Shown here: piece after piece, positions 54,329 to 62,604 of the stretch
Numbering within the stretch: position 1 is the stretch's first letter
Layout of the letters: each line of letters starts with the position of its first letter
Assembly: GCF_900184815.1 (NCBI RefSeq)
Contig: NZ_FXXQ01000002.1
Span: 62,001-126,000, forward strand
Source: Boseongicola aestuarii
GTDB taxonomy: Bacteria > Pseudomonadota > Alphaproteobacteria > Rhodobacterales > Rhodobacteraceae
DNA length: 64,000 bases
Direction of reading: 5' to 3'
Notes under the pieces: model-generated
Seen by the model: only the letters and a program-made list of their open reading frames with translations
The model's database searches: none
Told to the model about the DNA's origin: nothing
Position numbers and translations under genes: made by a program

Positions 54329-54700
54329 ATGGAAAACGTCGTTCTCATTGTCCACCTGATCCTCGCGCTCGCGCTCATCGGCGTCGTGCTCCTTCAGCGT
54401 TCCGAAGGCGGTGGTCTCGGCATGGGCGGCGGCGGTGGCGGAGGCGGCATGGTCAATGCCCGCGGAGCCGCGACGGCACTTGGCAAGGTGACCTGGCTCC
54501 TGGCGATTGCCTTTATCTGTACGTCTCTCACCCTGACGATCTTTGCGGCCCAGAACTCGGCCTCCGGCTCGGTCCTCGACCGCATCGGCGCAGGCGGCGG
54601 TTCAGTGTCGGAAGTCCCGCTTCTGCCATCGGGTGACGCACTCCTGCCGCCATCGACAGGCGAAAGCGGCGGCGCTCTGGATCTGCCCCGCGCGGACTAA
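54329..54700 (+). CDS. secG: Preprotein translocase subunit SecG
   Basis: A 123-residue protein with the SecG layout: a first helix (VVLIVHLILALALIGVVLLQ), a Gly-rich cytoplasmic loop (GGGLGMGGGGGGGG), and a second helix (WLLAIAFICTSLTLTIFA). A Ser/Gly/Pro tail extends beyond the usual end. It aids SecA-driven export through SecYE. The next gene is pyrG, as is common in alphaproteobacteria. Confidence 0.93.
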   Translation: MENVVLIVHLILALALIGVVLLQRSEGGGLGMGGGGGGGGMVNARGAATALGKVTWLLAIAFICTSLTLTIFAAQNSASGSVLDRIGAGGGSVSEVPLLPSGDALLPPSTGESGGALDLPRAD

Positions 54701-54738
54701 GACGCTGACAAACCACTAGACCTTGGAAAAAGCCACTT

Positions 54739-54763
54739 TCTGACCCCAGATATTGGGGTCAGA
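54739..54763. terminator. Hairpin between secG and pyrG
   Basis: A perfect 9-bp inverted repeat TCTGACCCC / GGGGTCAGA with a 7-base loop. There is no T-run after it, so it may be a processing or attenuation hairpin rather than a standard terminator. Confidence 0.45.
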
Positions 54764-54874
54764 CCCTTGGCAAGAGCGCGCGAATCCTTTATGCCTCAAA
54801 TCCCGTGATGCTGCGGATTCGGGACCACCGAACGGGCAGTTTCGAGCAGGAATTCACGGGAAAGGTCCCTAGAC

Positions 54875-56518
54875 ATGGCAAGGTATGTATTTGTGACGGG
54901 CGGCGTCGTGTCGTCACTTGGAAAAGGTCTTGCCTCTGCGGCCCTTGGCGCGCTTTTGCAGGCGCGCGGCTATTCGGTCCGCCTGAGGAAACTCGACCCC
55001 TACCTCAATGTCGACCCCGGAACGATGTCGCCTTTCGAACACGGCGAGGTTTTCGTCACCGATGACGGCGCGGAAACCGACCTAGACCTTGGCCACTACG
55101 AACGCTTCACCGGTGTCGCGGCGCGCAACACAGACTCGGTTTCCTCGGGACGCATCTATTCCAACGTCCTCGAAAAAGAACGTCGCGGCGACTACCTCGG
55201 CAAGACCATTCAGGTCATCCCCCACGTCACCAACGAGATCAAAGATTTCCTGCACGTCGGCGAAGACGAGGTCGACTTCATGCTGTGCGAAATCGGCGGC
55301 ACCGTTGGCGATATCGAGGGCCTTCCCTTCTTCGAGGCGATCCGCCAGTTCGCTCAGGACAAACCCCGCGGCGAATGCATCTTCATGCACCTCACGCTGC
55401 TGCCATGGATGGCAGCCTCTGGTGAGCTGAAGACCAAGCCGACCCAGCACAGCGTCAAGGAACTCCGCTCGATCGGCCTGCAACCTGACGTCCTCGTCTG
55501 CCGCTCGGAAGTCGAAATCCCCGAAAAAGAGCGCGAAAAAATCGCCCTTTTCTGCAATGTGCGCAAAGAAGACGTCATCGCCGCGCCCGACCTCAAATCG
55601 ATCTACGAAGCGCCCCTCGCCTACCACGAACAGGGCCTCGATCAGGCCGTCCTCGACGCCTTCCAGATCGCGCCCGCCCCGAAACCGAACCTCGCCCGCT
55701 GGCACGACGTTCAGGACCGGCTCGAAAACGCCGAAGGCGAAGTCAAAGTCGCCATCGTCGGAAAATACACCCAGCTTGAAGACGCCTACAAATCCATCGC
55801 CGAAGCCCTCACGCACGGTGGCATGGCCAACCGCACCCGCGTAAAAGCCGAATGGATCGACGCCGAAATATTCGAACGCGAAGACCCCGCCCCCTACCTT
55901 GAAGGTTTCCACGCCATCCTCGTCCCCGGCGGGTTCGGCGAGCGCGGCACAGAAGGCAAGATAAAAGCCGCCGAATTCGCCCGCACCCGCAAGATCCCCT
56001 ACCTCGGTATCTGTCTCGGTATGCAAATGGCCGTGATTGAGGCCGCCCGCAACGTCGCCGGAATGGACACCGCAGGAAGCGAGGAATTCGACCATGAGGC
56101 CGGGAAAAAGCGTTTCGAACCCGTTGTTTACCACCTGAAAGAATGGGTGCAGGGCAACCACGTGGCACGGCGCAAGGTCGACGATGACAAAGGCGGCACC
56201 ATGCGCCTTGGCGCCTATACCGCAAACCTCACCCAAGGCTCGAGAGTCGCGCAGGTCTACGGCACCACCACCATCGAAGAACGCCACCGCCACCGCTATG
56301 AAGTCGACACGAAGTACCGCGAGCAACTCGAAAAAGTTGGGCTGTGTTTCTCCGGTATGTCCCCTGACGGCCGCCTGCCCGAAATCGTCGAATGGAAGGA
56401 CCACCCCTGGTTCATCGGCGTCCAGTTCCACCCCGAACTGAAGTCCAAACCCTTCGCCCCGCATCCGCTCTTCGAAGGCTTCGTGAAAGCCGCAATCGAA
56501 GTGTCACGACTGGTCTAG
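54875..56518 (+). CDS. pyrG: CTP synthase
   Basis: A 547-residue enzyme. The N-terminal amidoligase domain begins [19 protein letters not shown]. The C-terminal type I GATase domain has the nucleophile Cys in [12 protein letters not shown] and His/Glu in GVQFHPEL. It converts UTP to CTP with glutamine. The length is normal. AAAGG precedes the ATG. Confidence 0.96.
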   Translation: MARYVFVTGGVVSSLGKGLASAALGALLQARGYSVRLRKLDPYLNVDPGTMSPFEHGEVFVTDDGAETDLDLGHYERFTGVAARNTDSVSSGRIYSNVLEKERRGDYLGKTIQVIPHVTNEIKDFLHVGEDEVDFMLCEIGGTVGDIEGLPFFEAIRQFAQDKPRGECIFMHLTLLPWMAASGELKTKPTQHSVKELRSIGLQPDVLVCRSEVEIPEKEREKIALFCNVRKEDVIAAPDLKSIYEAPLAYHEQGLDQAVLDAFQIAPAPKPNLARWHDVQDRLENAEGEVKVAIVGKYTQLEDAYKSIAEALTHGGMANRTRVKAEWIDAEIFEREDPAPYLEGFHAILVPGGFGERGTEGKIKAAEFARTRKIPYLGICLGMQMAVIEAARNVAGMDTAGSEEFDHEAGKKRFEPVVYHLKEWVQGNHVARRKVDDDKGGTMRLGAYTANLTQGSRVAQVYGTTTIEERHRHRYEVDTKYREQLEKVGLCFSGMSPDGRLPEIVEWKDHPWFIGVQFHPELKSKPFAPHPLFEGFVKAAIEVSRLV

Positions 56519-56544
56519 ACTGCGCGCCAACCCAAGAACCGGAG

Positions 56545-57399
56545 CTAAGCGCGCCGTTCCCTCATCGACCTGTCGTCACAAACGCCTCCGCCGACAACGA
56601 CCCTGTCCCGGCCGGACCTCTTGGCTTCAAACAGCGCCGCATCCGCACGGTCAAAAAGCGTCTCTCGCGTGTCGTATGGCTCCTGCGATGCAACACCGAC
56701 ACTTGCCGTGATCGAAAGCGTGCAGTTGCCGGGGCAACTCACCTTCATAGCACGCACGGCACTCAGAACACGCTCGCCCAGCCTTGCTGCAACCTCGGGC
56801 GAGGTCGCGCGTGCCAGGATCACGAACTCTTCGCCACCGTAGCGAACGACAATATCCGAAGACCGCACGCGTTCGCTCAGGATCGCGGCAACCACGGCAA
56901 GCACGCGATCACCGATCGCATGTCCGTGCGTGTCGTTAACCTTCTTGAAATGATCCAGATCGATGACCAGCAAACTCAGACTGACGCCAGTGCGCAGCGC
57001 CAGCTCGAATTCGCGCTCGAACTGCTCGGAAAAATAGCGCCGATTGTAAACAGCTGTCAGCGGGTCGATGACGACTTCCCGCTCAAGATGAACCAGCCGG
57101 GCAACATCATCAGCAGTCCGCAGCGCAAGTACCGCAACCGACATCACGAACACGCCGCCCATCACCAGAATCACACAGATGAGGTTGATCAAGACAACGT
57201 CTGTATCACGCGGCAAAAGCTCGGCAAGCAACAGATATCCCACGATAAACCCGACAACCATGATGGCAAGCCAAAGCCAAGCCCGACGCAATTGCCGGGA
57301 TCGGGTTATCCGCAAGAGCTGGACGATCGGTACAAGAGAGATCGCCAGAAATCCAACACCCGAAACGACCGACAGGGTTATCCAGTCCAAGATCAACAT
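56545..57399 (-). CDS. Membrane-bound diguanylate cyclase
   Basis: A 284-residue protein with about three transmembrane helices (roughly 8-28, 40-61 and 67-93), then a GGDEF domain. The active site is GGEEF at 188-192, and RSSD at 179-182 is an intact inhibitory I-site, so it is probably an active, product-inhibited c-di-GMP synthase. The short membrane part has no recognisable sensor domain. Confidence 0.9.
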   Translation of the reverse strand: MLILDWITLSVVSGVGFLAISLVPIVQLLRITRSRQLRRAWLWLAIMVVGFIVGYLLLAELLPRDTDVVLINLICVILVMGGVFVMSVAVLALRTADDVARLVHLEREVVIDPLTAVYNRRYFSEQFEREFELALRTGVSLSLLVIDLDHFKKVNDTHGHAIGDRVLAVVAAILSERVRSSDIVVRYGGEEFVILARATSPEVAARLGERVLSAVRAMKVSCPGNCTLSITASVGVASQEPYDTRETLFDRADAALFEAKRSGRDRVVVGGGVCDDRSMRERRA

Positions 57400-57526
57400 C
57401 GCGTTTGCTTAGCGTAGAAACGTTAAACGCGCGTAAGCAGCTCCCTTGGCGCGAAAAGGCGTCACACCCGCCAAGCACACGTCCGGCGCCGACGCACACC
57501 CTCTGCGTAAACCCGCTCACCCGCAT

Positions 57527-57554
57527 TTGCCCCACCAACCCGCAGCGCTACATT
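57527..57554 (+). promoter_or_regulatory. Predicted promoter of the dienelactone hydrolase-like gene
   Basis: TTGCCC (57527-57532), 16-bp spacer, TACATT (57549-57554), within GCGCTAC. It is nearly the same as the promoter at 58631-58658. Confidence 0.45.
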
Positions 57555-57580
57555 CCCTCACACCTCAGGGAGAAAGCAAA

Positions 57581-58495
57581 ATGAACAAACACACCCCACC
57601 CAAACGCCTGACCGCCGCCGACTTCGACCAGGATCTGCTGGACCTCTACGACTATTACGCCCACGGAAAGATCACCAAGCGCGAGTTCCTCGACCGCGCC
57701 GGCAAATGGGCCGTCGGTGGCCTGACCGCCGCCGTGATCCTGTCCACGCTTTCGCCCAACTACGCTCTGGCCCAACAGGTCGAAGAAGACGACCCCGACA
57801 TCATCGGTGAAGACATCACCTACCAAAGCCCGAACGGCACTGGCGAGATGACCGCCTACCTCGTGCGCCCCTTCGAGATCGACCCCGACAACCCGCCAGC
57901 CGCCGTGCTTGTCGTCCACGAAAACCGTGGCCTCAATCCCTACATCCGCGACGTCGTGCGCCGCCTCGCCAAGGCCGGCTTCATCGCCATGGGCCCCGAC
58001 GGTCTCTCCTCGCTCGGCGGCTACCCCGGCACCGACGACGAAGGCCGCGACATGCAACGCACGCTCGATCAGGGCGCGCTTTTGAACGACTTCTTCGCAG
58101 GCTTTGATTACCTCCAGGCCCTCGAAGGGACCAATGGCAAGATCGGCGCGACCGGCTTTTGCTATGGAGGTGGCGTGGTCAGCCGACTGGCCGCCGCCTA
58201 CCCCGAGATGGCCGCTGGCGTGCCGTTCTACGGCTCCTTCCCCGACGCCGACCAGGTGTCGGCAATCGAAGCTCCGCTGATGATCCAGCTCGCCGCCCTC
58301 GACCAGCGCATCAACGCCATGTGGCCACCTTTCCAAAAAGCGATGGAAGCCAACGACAAGGTTTACGAAGCCCACATCTATCCCGGTGTGAACCACGGTT
58401 TCCACAACGACACGACGCCCCGCTACGACGAGGCCGCCGCCACGCTCGCAGAACAGCGTATGGTCGCATGGTTTCGTACCTACCTCGCGGGATGA
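57581..58495 (+). CDS. Exported dienelactone hydrolase-family protein
   Basis: A 304-residue alpha/beta hydrolase. The start at 57581 is preceded by AGGGAG. Residues 30-65 (ITKREFLDRAGKWAVGGLT) form a Tat-like export signal, though with Lys-Arg in place of Arg-Arg. The dienelactone hydrolase triad is Cys194 (GFCYGG), Asp241 and His272 (NHGFH), and HENRG at 113-117 is conserved. The substrate is unknown. Close homologues in Proteobacteria carry the same N-terminal helix. Confidence 0.85.
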   Translation: MNKHTPPKRLTAADFDQDLLDLYDYYAHGKITKREFLDRAGKWAVGGLTAAVILSTLSPNYALAQQVEEDDPDIIGEDITYQSPNGTGEMTAYLVRPFEIDPDNPPAAVLVVHENRGLNPYIRDVVRRLAKAGFIAMGPDGLSSLGGYPGTDDEGRDMQRTLDQGALLNDFFAGFDYLQALEGTNGKIGATGFCYGGGVVSRLAAAYPEMAAGVPFYGSFPDADQVSAIEAPLMIQLAALDQRINAMWPPFQKAMEANDKVYEAHIYPGVNHGFHNDTTPRYDEAAATLAEQRMVAWFRTYLAG

Positions 58496-58630
58496 CCATG
58501 ATCTCGCCCCGCCACATGGCCGAGGCGCGATCCATACCCGACCGCAGACCACCGCGTCACGCGACCCGCGGCCTCCATCGAAACCGGTCGGCGAAAGCGA
58601 CCCTCTGCACAAATGCACAAACAATGTGAT

Positions 58631-58658
58631 TTGCCGCCCAAACGCCCGGCGCTACCTC
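58631..58658 (+). promoter_or_regulatory. Predicted promoter of the metal-dependent hydrolase gene
   Basis: TTGCCG (58631-58636), 16-bp spacer, TACCTC (58653-58658), within GCGCTAC. Same spacing and flanks as the promoter at 57527-57554. Confidence 0.45.
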
Positions 58659-58691
58659 TCCCTCAACGCAAAAAACCGGAGTTATCAAAAA

Positions 58692-59459
58692 ATGCCCACA
58701 CGCCGCACTTTCCTCCAAACCGCAGCCGCAGCCGGTACGATCACCGTGCTACCCTTCGCCTCGCGCGCAGGCGGCCACTCTCCCAATGAGTTCAAGACCA
58801 ACGCTGGTCTGATCACCGTCCATCCGATCAGCCACGCCACGATGGTCCTCGAAACCCCGGCGGGCGTCATTTACGTCGACCCGGTCGGTGACGCATCGAC
58901 CTACGACGGAATGCCACCTGCAGACCTCGTCCTCGTCACCCACGAACACGGCGACCACTACGTGCCCGACGCGATCACGGCGATCAAAGGCGACGCCGCC
59001 ATGATCACCAACCCGGCCGTCGCCGGAATGCTGCCCGAAAGCCTCAAGGCCAACGCCAGCCAGATTGCCAACGGCGAAAGCACCACATGGAACGGCATCG
59101 AAATCGAAGCCATCGCCGCCTACAACACTTCGGAAGACAAACAAAACTTCCACCCCCAGGGCCGCGACAACGGCTATATCCTGAATTTCGACGGGTTCCG
59201 CATCTACATCTCCGGCGACACCGAACAAACGCCTGAAATGAGCGCGCTCGAAAACATCGACCTCGCCTTCGTCTGCATGAACATGCCGTTCACCATGTCC
59301 GCCGAAGCCGCGGCTGAGGCAGTCAAAGCCTTCGCCCCCACCTACGTCTACCCCTACCACTTCCGGGGTCGCGGCGAGGACGGCACCCAGGATCCCGAAA
59401 CCTTCGCAACCCTCGTGGGCGACGCCTCCGAAGTGAAAATCGCCAACTGGTACGGATAA
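58692..59459 (+). CDS. Tat-exported UlaG-like metallo-hydrolase
   Basis: A 255-residue protein of the metallo-beta-lactamase superfamily. The start at 58692 gives a Tat signal (PTRRTFLQTAAAAG); the longer frame has none. The metal motif HEHGDH is at 84-89 (Thr-His-Glu-His-Gly-Asp-His), and further ligands lie in YISGDTE and YPYHFRG. It resembles the UlaG/YtnP-like L-ascorbate-lactonase group; the substrate is unknown. It has its own promoter that mirrors that of the preceding hydrolase gene. Confidence 0.85.
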   Translation: MPTRRTFLQTAAAAGTITVLPFASRAGGHSPNEFKTNAGLITVHPISHATMVLETPAGVIYVDPVGDASTYDGMPPADLVLVTHEHGDHYVPDAITAIKGDAAMITNPAVAGMLPESLKANASQIANGESTTWNGIEIEAIAAYNTSEDKQNFHPQGRDNGYILNFDGFRIYISGDTEQTPEMSALENIDLAFVCMNMPFTMSAEAAAEAVKAFAPTYVYPYHFRGRGEDGTQDPETFATLVGDASEVKIANWYG

Positions 59460-59487
59460 TTTGGCTAGAATTGTCGCGTCGACATGA

Positions 59488-59524
59488 ACGGGCCGGTCCA
59501 AGCGACTGGCCCGTCTCGTTTCTC
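59488..59524 (+). terminator. Intrinsic terminator after the metallo-hydrolase gene
   Basis: An 11-bp stem ACGGGCCGGTC / GACTGGCCCGT (one G-T pair), 5-base loop, followed by CTCGTTTCTC. It lies 29 bp after the stop. Confidence 0.7.
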
Positions 59525-59639
59525 ACAAAACACCTGCCCTTTTTTGGGTCCCAAAAACTCCCACCGGAGTCTCCCGTCCGCTGGACAGCACCACACTTCG
59601 CCCGTTTTCTACCAAAGCCCTAACCCGGCGCGCGGTCGC

Positions 59640-59671
59640 ACCGACGTGAAACCGACGTCATACCGACGTGA
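59640..59671 (+). repeat. Three helically phased 10-bp direct repeats
   Basis: ACCGACGTGA, ACCGACGTCA and ACCGACGTGA begin at 59640, 59651 and 59662, an 11-bp period. They lie just upstream of the likely -35 (about 59694) of the TerB-like gene, so they look like an activator-binding array. Confidence 0.75.
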
Positions 59672-59716
59672 TACTGCCATTGCGATTACACCCTTTTCCC
59701 TCTGCGACTGCCGCCC

Positions 59717-59728
59717 TATATCTCCCCC
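59717..59728 (+). promoter_or_regulatory. Probable -10 element of the TerB-like gene (leaderless)
   Basis: TATATC at 59717-59722 ends six bases before the ATG at 59729, and no ribosome-binding site is visible, so the message may be leaderless. The -35 (TTTTCC, 59694-59699) is weak. Confidence 0.35.
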
Positions 59729-60166
59729 ATGTTCGAAGCTTTCCTGCGCAGCCTGACGGCCCCCGATCCCGATCCGCTTACAGGCGACGACTGCCGTCTG
59801 GCACTCGCAGCCCTCTTGGTGCGCATCGCCCGCACCGACGGCGACTACGCCCGCGTCGAAATCGACGCCATAGATAACATTCTGAAAACACGATATAATC
59901 TCGGCCCGTTCGAGGTGTCGAAACTCCGCGCCGATGCCGAGCAACTGGAACAGGAAGCCCCGGACACCGTCCGCTTCACCCGCGCCTTGAAAGACACCGT
60001 GCCTTACGAAAACCGCACTGAAATCGTCGAGGCGCTATGGGAAATCGTTCTCGCCGACGGCACGCGCGACCACGAGGAAGACGCCCTCATGCGCCTTGTC
60101 GCCCCGATGCTCGGCATCAACGACCGCGACAGCGCGCTTGCCCGTCAACGTGTTGAAAGAAAATAA
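59729..60166 (+). CDS. TerB-like tellurite-resistance family protein
   Basis: A 145-residue helical protein with the TerB core: ALAALLVRIARTDGDYARVEIDAI and later ALWEIVLADGTRDHEEDALM, two acidic repeats that resemble metal-binding TerB helices. Standalone TerB proteins rarely confer tellurite resistance by themselves; their role is unclear. The stop overlaps the start of the next gene by one base (TAATG). Three phased repeats precede it. Confidence 0.82.
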   Translation: MFEAFLRSLTAPDPDPLTGDDCRLALAALLVRIARTDGDYARVEIDAIDNILKTRYNLGPFEVSKLRADAEQLEQEAPDTVRFTRALKDTVPYENRTEIVEALWEIVLADGTRDHEEDALMRLVAPMLGINDRDSALARQRVERK

Positions 60167-60924
60167 TGATATCGGCCCTGCCGATGTATTGGTTCGCTGA
60201 AACCAAGGCCGCTCATGTGGCATTCTGGAGCCTCACGCGCGACCATTTGAGAGCCCACGGCGTCAAAGCGCCCAAGTCCCTCAATGAAACGAAATCCCCA
60301 CATCAGGTCTGGTCCGCCCCCGACCTCGTTCTCAGCCACATCTGCAACCTTCCCTACCGCGCTGAATTCAAAAACACCCTCACCCGCATCGGGGCTTGCG
60401 ACTATGGCCTCGAAGGCTGCGGTCCAGGTCAGTATCGCGCGCTTTTCATCGTTCGCACCGATCACCCCGCCCAGACCCCGGAAGAGCTTGCCGGAGCCAC
60501 GATGGCGCTCAACTCTGACGACAGCCACTCCGGATGGGGCGCTGCCGCCAACTGGGCTCTGGCCCGAAGTATCCGTTTCAAACCAACCTGTTGGACTGGC
60601 AGCCACCAGCACTCGCTCGGCGCGGTCATCGCCGGCGACGCCGCCTTCTGCACCATTGACGCCCAAACCTTCGAGATCCTGAAACGCATCGACCCAAAGA
60701 CCCGACTGGTCCGCGTCCTCGGCGCGACCGAGCCCAGCCCCGGCATGACCTTCGTCACGGCCCGCGGCAACGACCCCGCACCTTTCGATGCCGCGATCAA
60801 GGCCGCGATTGTCGGCCTCGATGACCGCCATCGCACAGTGTTTGGCCTGAAAAACATCATCGCGCTGCCCAACGAGGCATATGAGATTCCGCTGCCGCCC
60901 GACCCGCGCAGCTGGCAAACCTGA
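60166..60924 (+). CDS. PhnD/SsuA-like solute-binding domain protein, probably cytoplasmic
   Basis: A 252-residue protein of the PhnD/phosphate-phosphonate binding-protein superfamily, with SHICNLPYRAEF and a C-terminal GLDDRHRTVFGLKN. No signal peptide or lipobox is visible at MISALPMYWFAE, unlike a normal transporter component, and no ABC partner gene is adjacent in the same unit. It is translationally coupled to the TerB-like gene. It could be a ligand sensor, or the start could be wrong, but the one-base overlap argues for this start. Confidence 0.78.
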   Translation: MISALPMYWFAETKAAHVAFWSLTRDHLRAHGVKAPKSLNETKSPHQVWSAPDLVLSHICNLPYRAEFKNTLTRIGACDYGLEGCGPGQYRALFIVRTDHPAQTPEELAGATMALNSDDSHSGWGAAANWALARSIRFKPTCWTGSHQHSLGAVIAGDAAFCTIDAQTFEILKRIDPKTRLVRVLGATEPSPGMTFVTARGNDPAPFDAAIKAAIVGLDDRHRTVFGLKNIIALPNEAYEIPLPPDPRSWQT

Positions 60925-61010
60925 CTCTACGTAATTGCCGCCTCGGCCATTGCAATTCAAAACAATTCGCGTCTTACTCCTGCACCGGGGATAACAAAAA
61001 GTTGCGACAC

Positions 61011-61784
61011 GTGAGCGAAACCGCACCAGTCATCGAAATCCGGGACCTCCACAAAGCCTATGGCGCGCTGGAAGTCCTGAAAGGCGTAAGCATGACCGCC
61101 CCGCGCGGACATGTGATCTCGCTCATCGGATCGTCCGGCTCGGGCAAATCCACGCTGCTGCGATGCGCGAACCTTCTTGAGGACAGCCAGCAAGGCGAAA
61201 TCATCTTCGAAGGGGAACCCGTCAATTGGAGAGGCAGCGGCCTGAACCGCCATCCGGCCGATCGCACCCAGGTCACCCGGATCCGCACGAACCTGTCGAT
61301 GGTGTTCCAGCAATTCAACCTCTGGTCCCACATGACGATCCTGCAAAACGTCATGGAAGCCCCCGTCACCGTGATGAAACGCGACCCCGCCGAAGTCGAA
61401 GAAAAGGCCCGCGATTATCTCGACAAGGTCGGCATCGGCGACAAATGCGACGTCTGGCCCGCCCAGCTTTCCGGCGGCCAGCAACAGCGCGCCGCCATTG
61501 CGCGCGCGCTTTGCATGGAACCCCGCGCGCTCTTGTTCGATGAGCCGACAAGCGCACTCGACCCCGAACTTGAACAGGAAGTCATCCGCGTCATCAAAGC
61601 CCTTGCCAATGAGGGCCGCACGATGCTGATCGTCACCCACGACATGTCTCTGGCGCGCGACGTCAGCGATCACGTCGTATTCCTGCACCAAGGCAAGATT
61701 GAAGAAGAAGGGGCGCCGGACACTCTGTTCGTCAGCCCGAAGTCCACGCGACTGCAGCAGTTTCTGTCTGCTGTCTCCGCGTGA
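61011..61784 (+). CDS. Polar amino-acid ABC transporter ATP-binding protein
   Basis: A 257-residue ABC ATPase of the HisP/GlnQ/ArtP branch: Walker A GSSGSGKST, signature LSGGQQQRAAIARAL, Walker B ALLFDEPTSALD. An Arg-rich RTNLSMVFQQFNLWSHMT segment surrounds the Q-loop. Start uncertain: GTG at 61011 (SETAPVIEIRD) or TTG at 61002, which has GGGGA ten bases upstream. First gene of an ATPase, binding protein, permease, permease operon. Confidence 0.92.
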   Translation: MSETAPVIEIRDLHKAYGALEVLKGVSMTAPRGHVISLIGSSGSGKSTLLRCANLLEDSQQGEIIFEGEPVNWRGSGLNRHPADRTQVTRIRTNLSMVFQQFNLWSHMTILQNVMEAPVTVMKRDPAEVEEKARDYLDKVGIGDKCDVWPAQLSGGQQQRAAIARALCMEPRALLFDEPTSALDPELEQEVIRVIKALANEGRTMLIVTHDMSLARDVSDHVVFLHQGKIEEEGAPDTLFVSPKSTRLQQFLSAVSA

Positions 61785-61815
61785 TATCAAAGTGTTACCA
61801 GTTAGGGAGAAAACA

Positions 61816-62538
61816 ATGAGAACACTTATCCTAAGCGCAGCCGCCGCGGCCATCGCCGCCAGCGCTGCATATGCCGACGGTCACTCCGTTGTGCGCTTGA
61901 CGACAGAAGGCGCCTACCCTCCGTGGAATTTCGTCAACGACAATGGCGAAGTTGACGGCTTCGAGCGCGAATTGGGTGACGAACTTTGCCTGCGCGCCGA
62001 ACTCAACTGCGAATGGTCGGTCAACGAGTGGGACTCGATCATTCCGAACCTGACCTCGGGCAACTACGATGCGATCATCGCCGGCATGTCCATTACCGAC
62101 GAACGCGACGAAGTGATCGACTTCACGCAGGCCTACACGCCACCAGATCCATCCGCCTATGCGGCGCTTTCTGCCGACGTTGACTTGGCCGGAGGTGTGA
62201 TCGCAGCGCAGGCCGGCACGATCCAGGCAGGCTTTGTCGCGGAAAGCGGTGCGACTCTGGTCGAGTTTTCCTCGCCCGACGATACCATTGCTGCCATCGT
62301 AAACGGTGAAGCGGATGCAGTTCTGGCGGATGCTTCGTTCATAGGCACGGCCATTGAAGCCAACGGCGACATCATGTTTGTCGGTGATCCGGTGATGCTC
62401 GGTGGCGGAGTCGGCATGGGTTTCCGCGAAAGCGACGGTGAACTGCGCGCCAAGTTCGACGCGGCCATCCAGTCGATGAAAGATGACGGCACGCTGAACG
62501 CCCTGATCGCCAAATGGGAAGTCAGCAGCCAGTGGTAA
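61816..62538 (+). CDS. Polar amino-acid periplasmic binding protein
   Basis: A 240-residue solute-binding protein. The ATG at 61816 has GGGAG upstream and opens a signal peptide (MRTLILSAAAAAIAASAAYA). The mature part has YPPWNFVNDNGEVDGFERELGDEL and DAIIAGMSITDERDEVIDFT, typical of the HisJ/ArtJ/LAO family (basic or polar amino acids or opines). The substrate cannot be set from the sequence. A stem-loop separates it from the permease gene. Confidence 0.92.
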   Translation: MRTLILSAAAAAIAASAAYADGHSVVRLTTEGAYPPWNFVNDNGEVDGFERELGDELCLRAELNCEWSVNEWDSIIPNLTSGNYDAIIAGMSITDERDEVIDFTQAYTPPDPSAYAALSADVDLAGGVIAAQAGTIQAGFVAESGATLVEFSSPDDTIAAIVNGEADAVLADASFIGTAIEANGDIMFVGDPVMLGGGVGMGFRESDGELRAKFDAAIQSMKDDGTLNALIAKWEVSSQW

Positions 62539-62556
62539 TCTGACAGCAAAACAACA

Positions 62557-62586
62557 GGTTGGGGCGACCTCACGCCCCAGCCAACC
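62557..62586 (+). terminator. Intercistronic stem-loop (not a terminator)
   Basis: GGTTGG-GGCG, loop ACCTCA, CGCC-CCAG-CCAACC: two stem segments with a 4-nt bulge. It lies between the binding-protein and permease genes and probably stabilises the upstream message, lowering permease output relative to binding protein. Confidence 0.5.
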
Positions 62587-62604
62587 CGACGCGGGGACCA
62601 AACT

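Noticed and set aside
55082-56464. A 460-codon open frame antisense to pyrG
   Set aside because: pyrG is unmistakable on the other strand and covers it completely; the antisense frame is a GC-bias shadow with no recognisable domains.
59729-60166. A tellurite-resistance operon
   Set aside because: Only a lone TerB-like protein is present, without TerC, TerD or TerA neighbours, so resistance should not be inferred.
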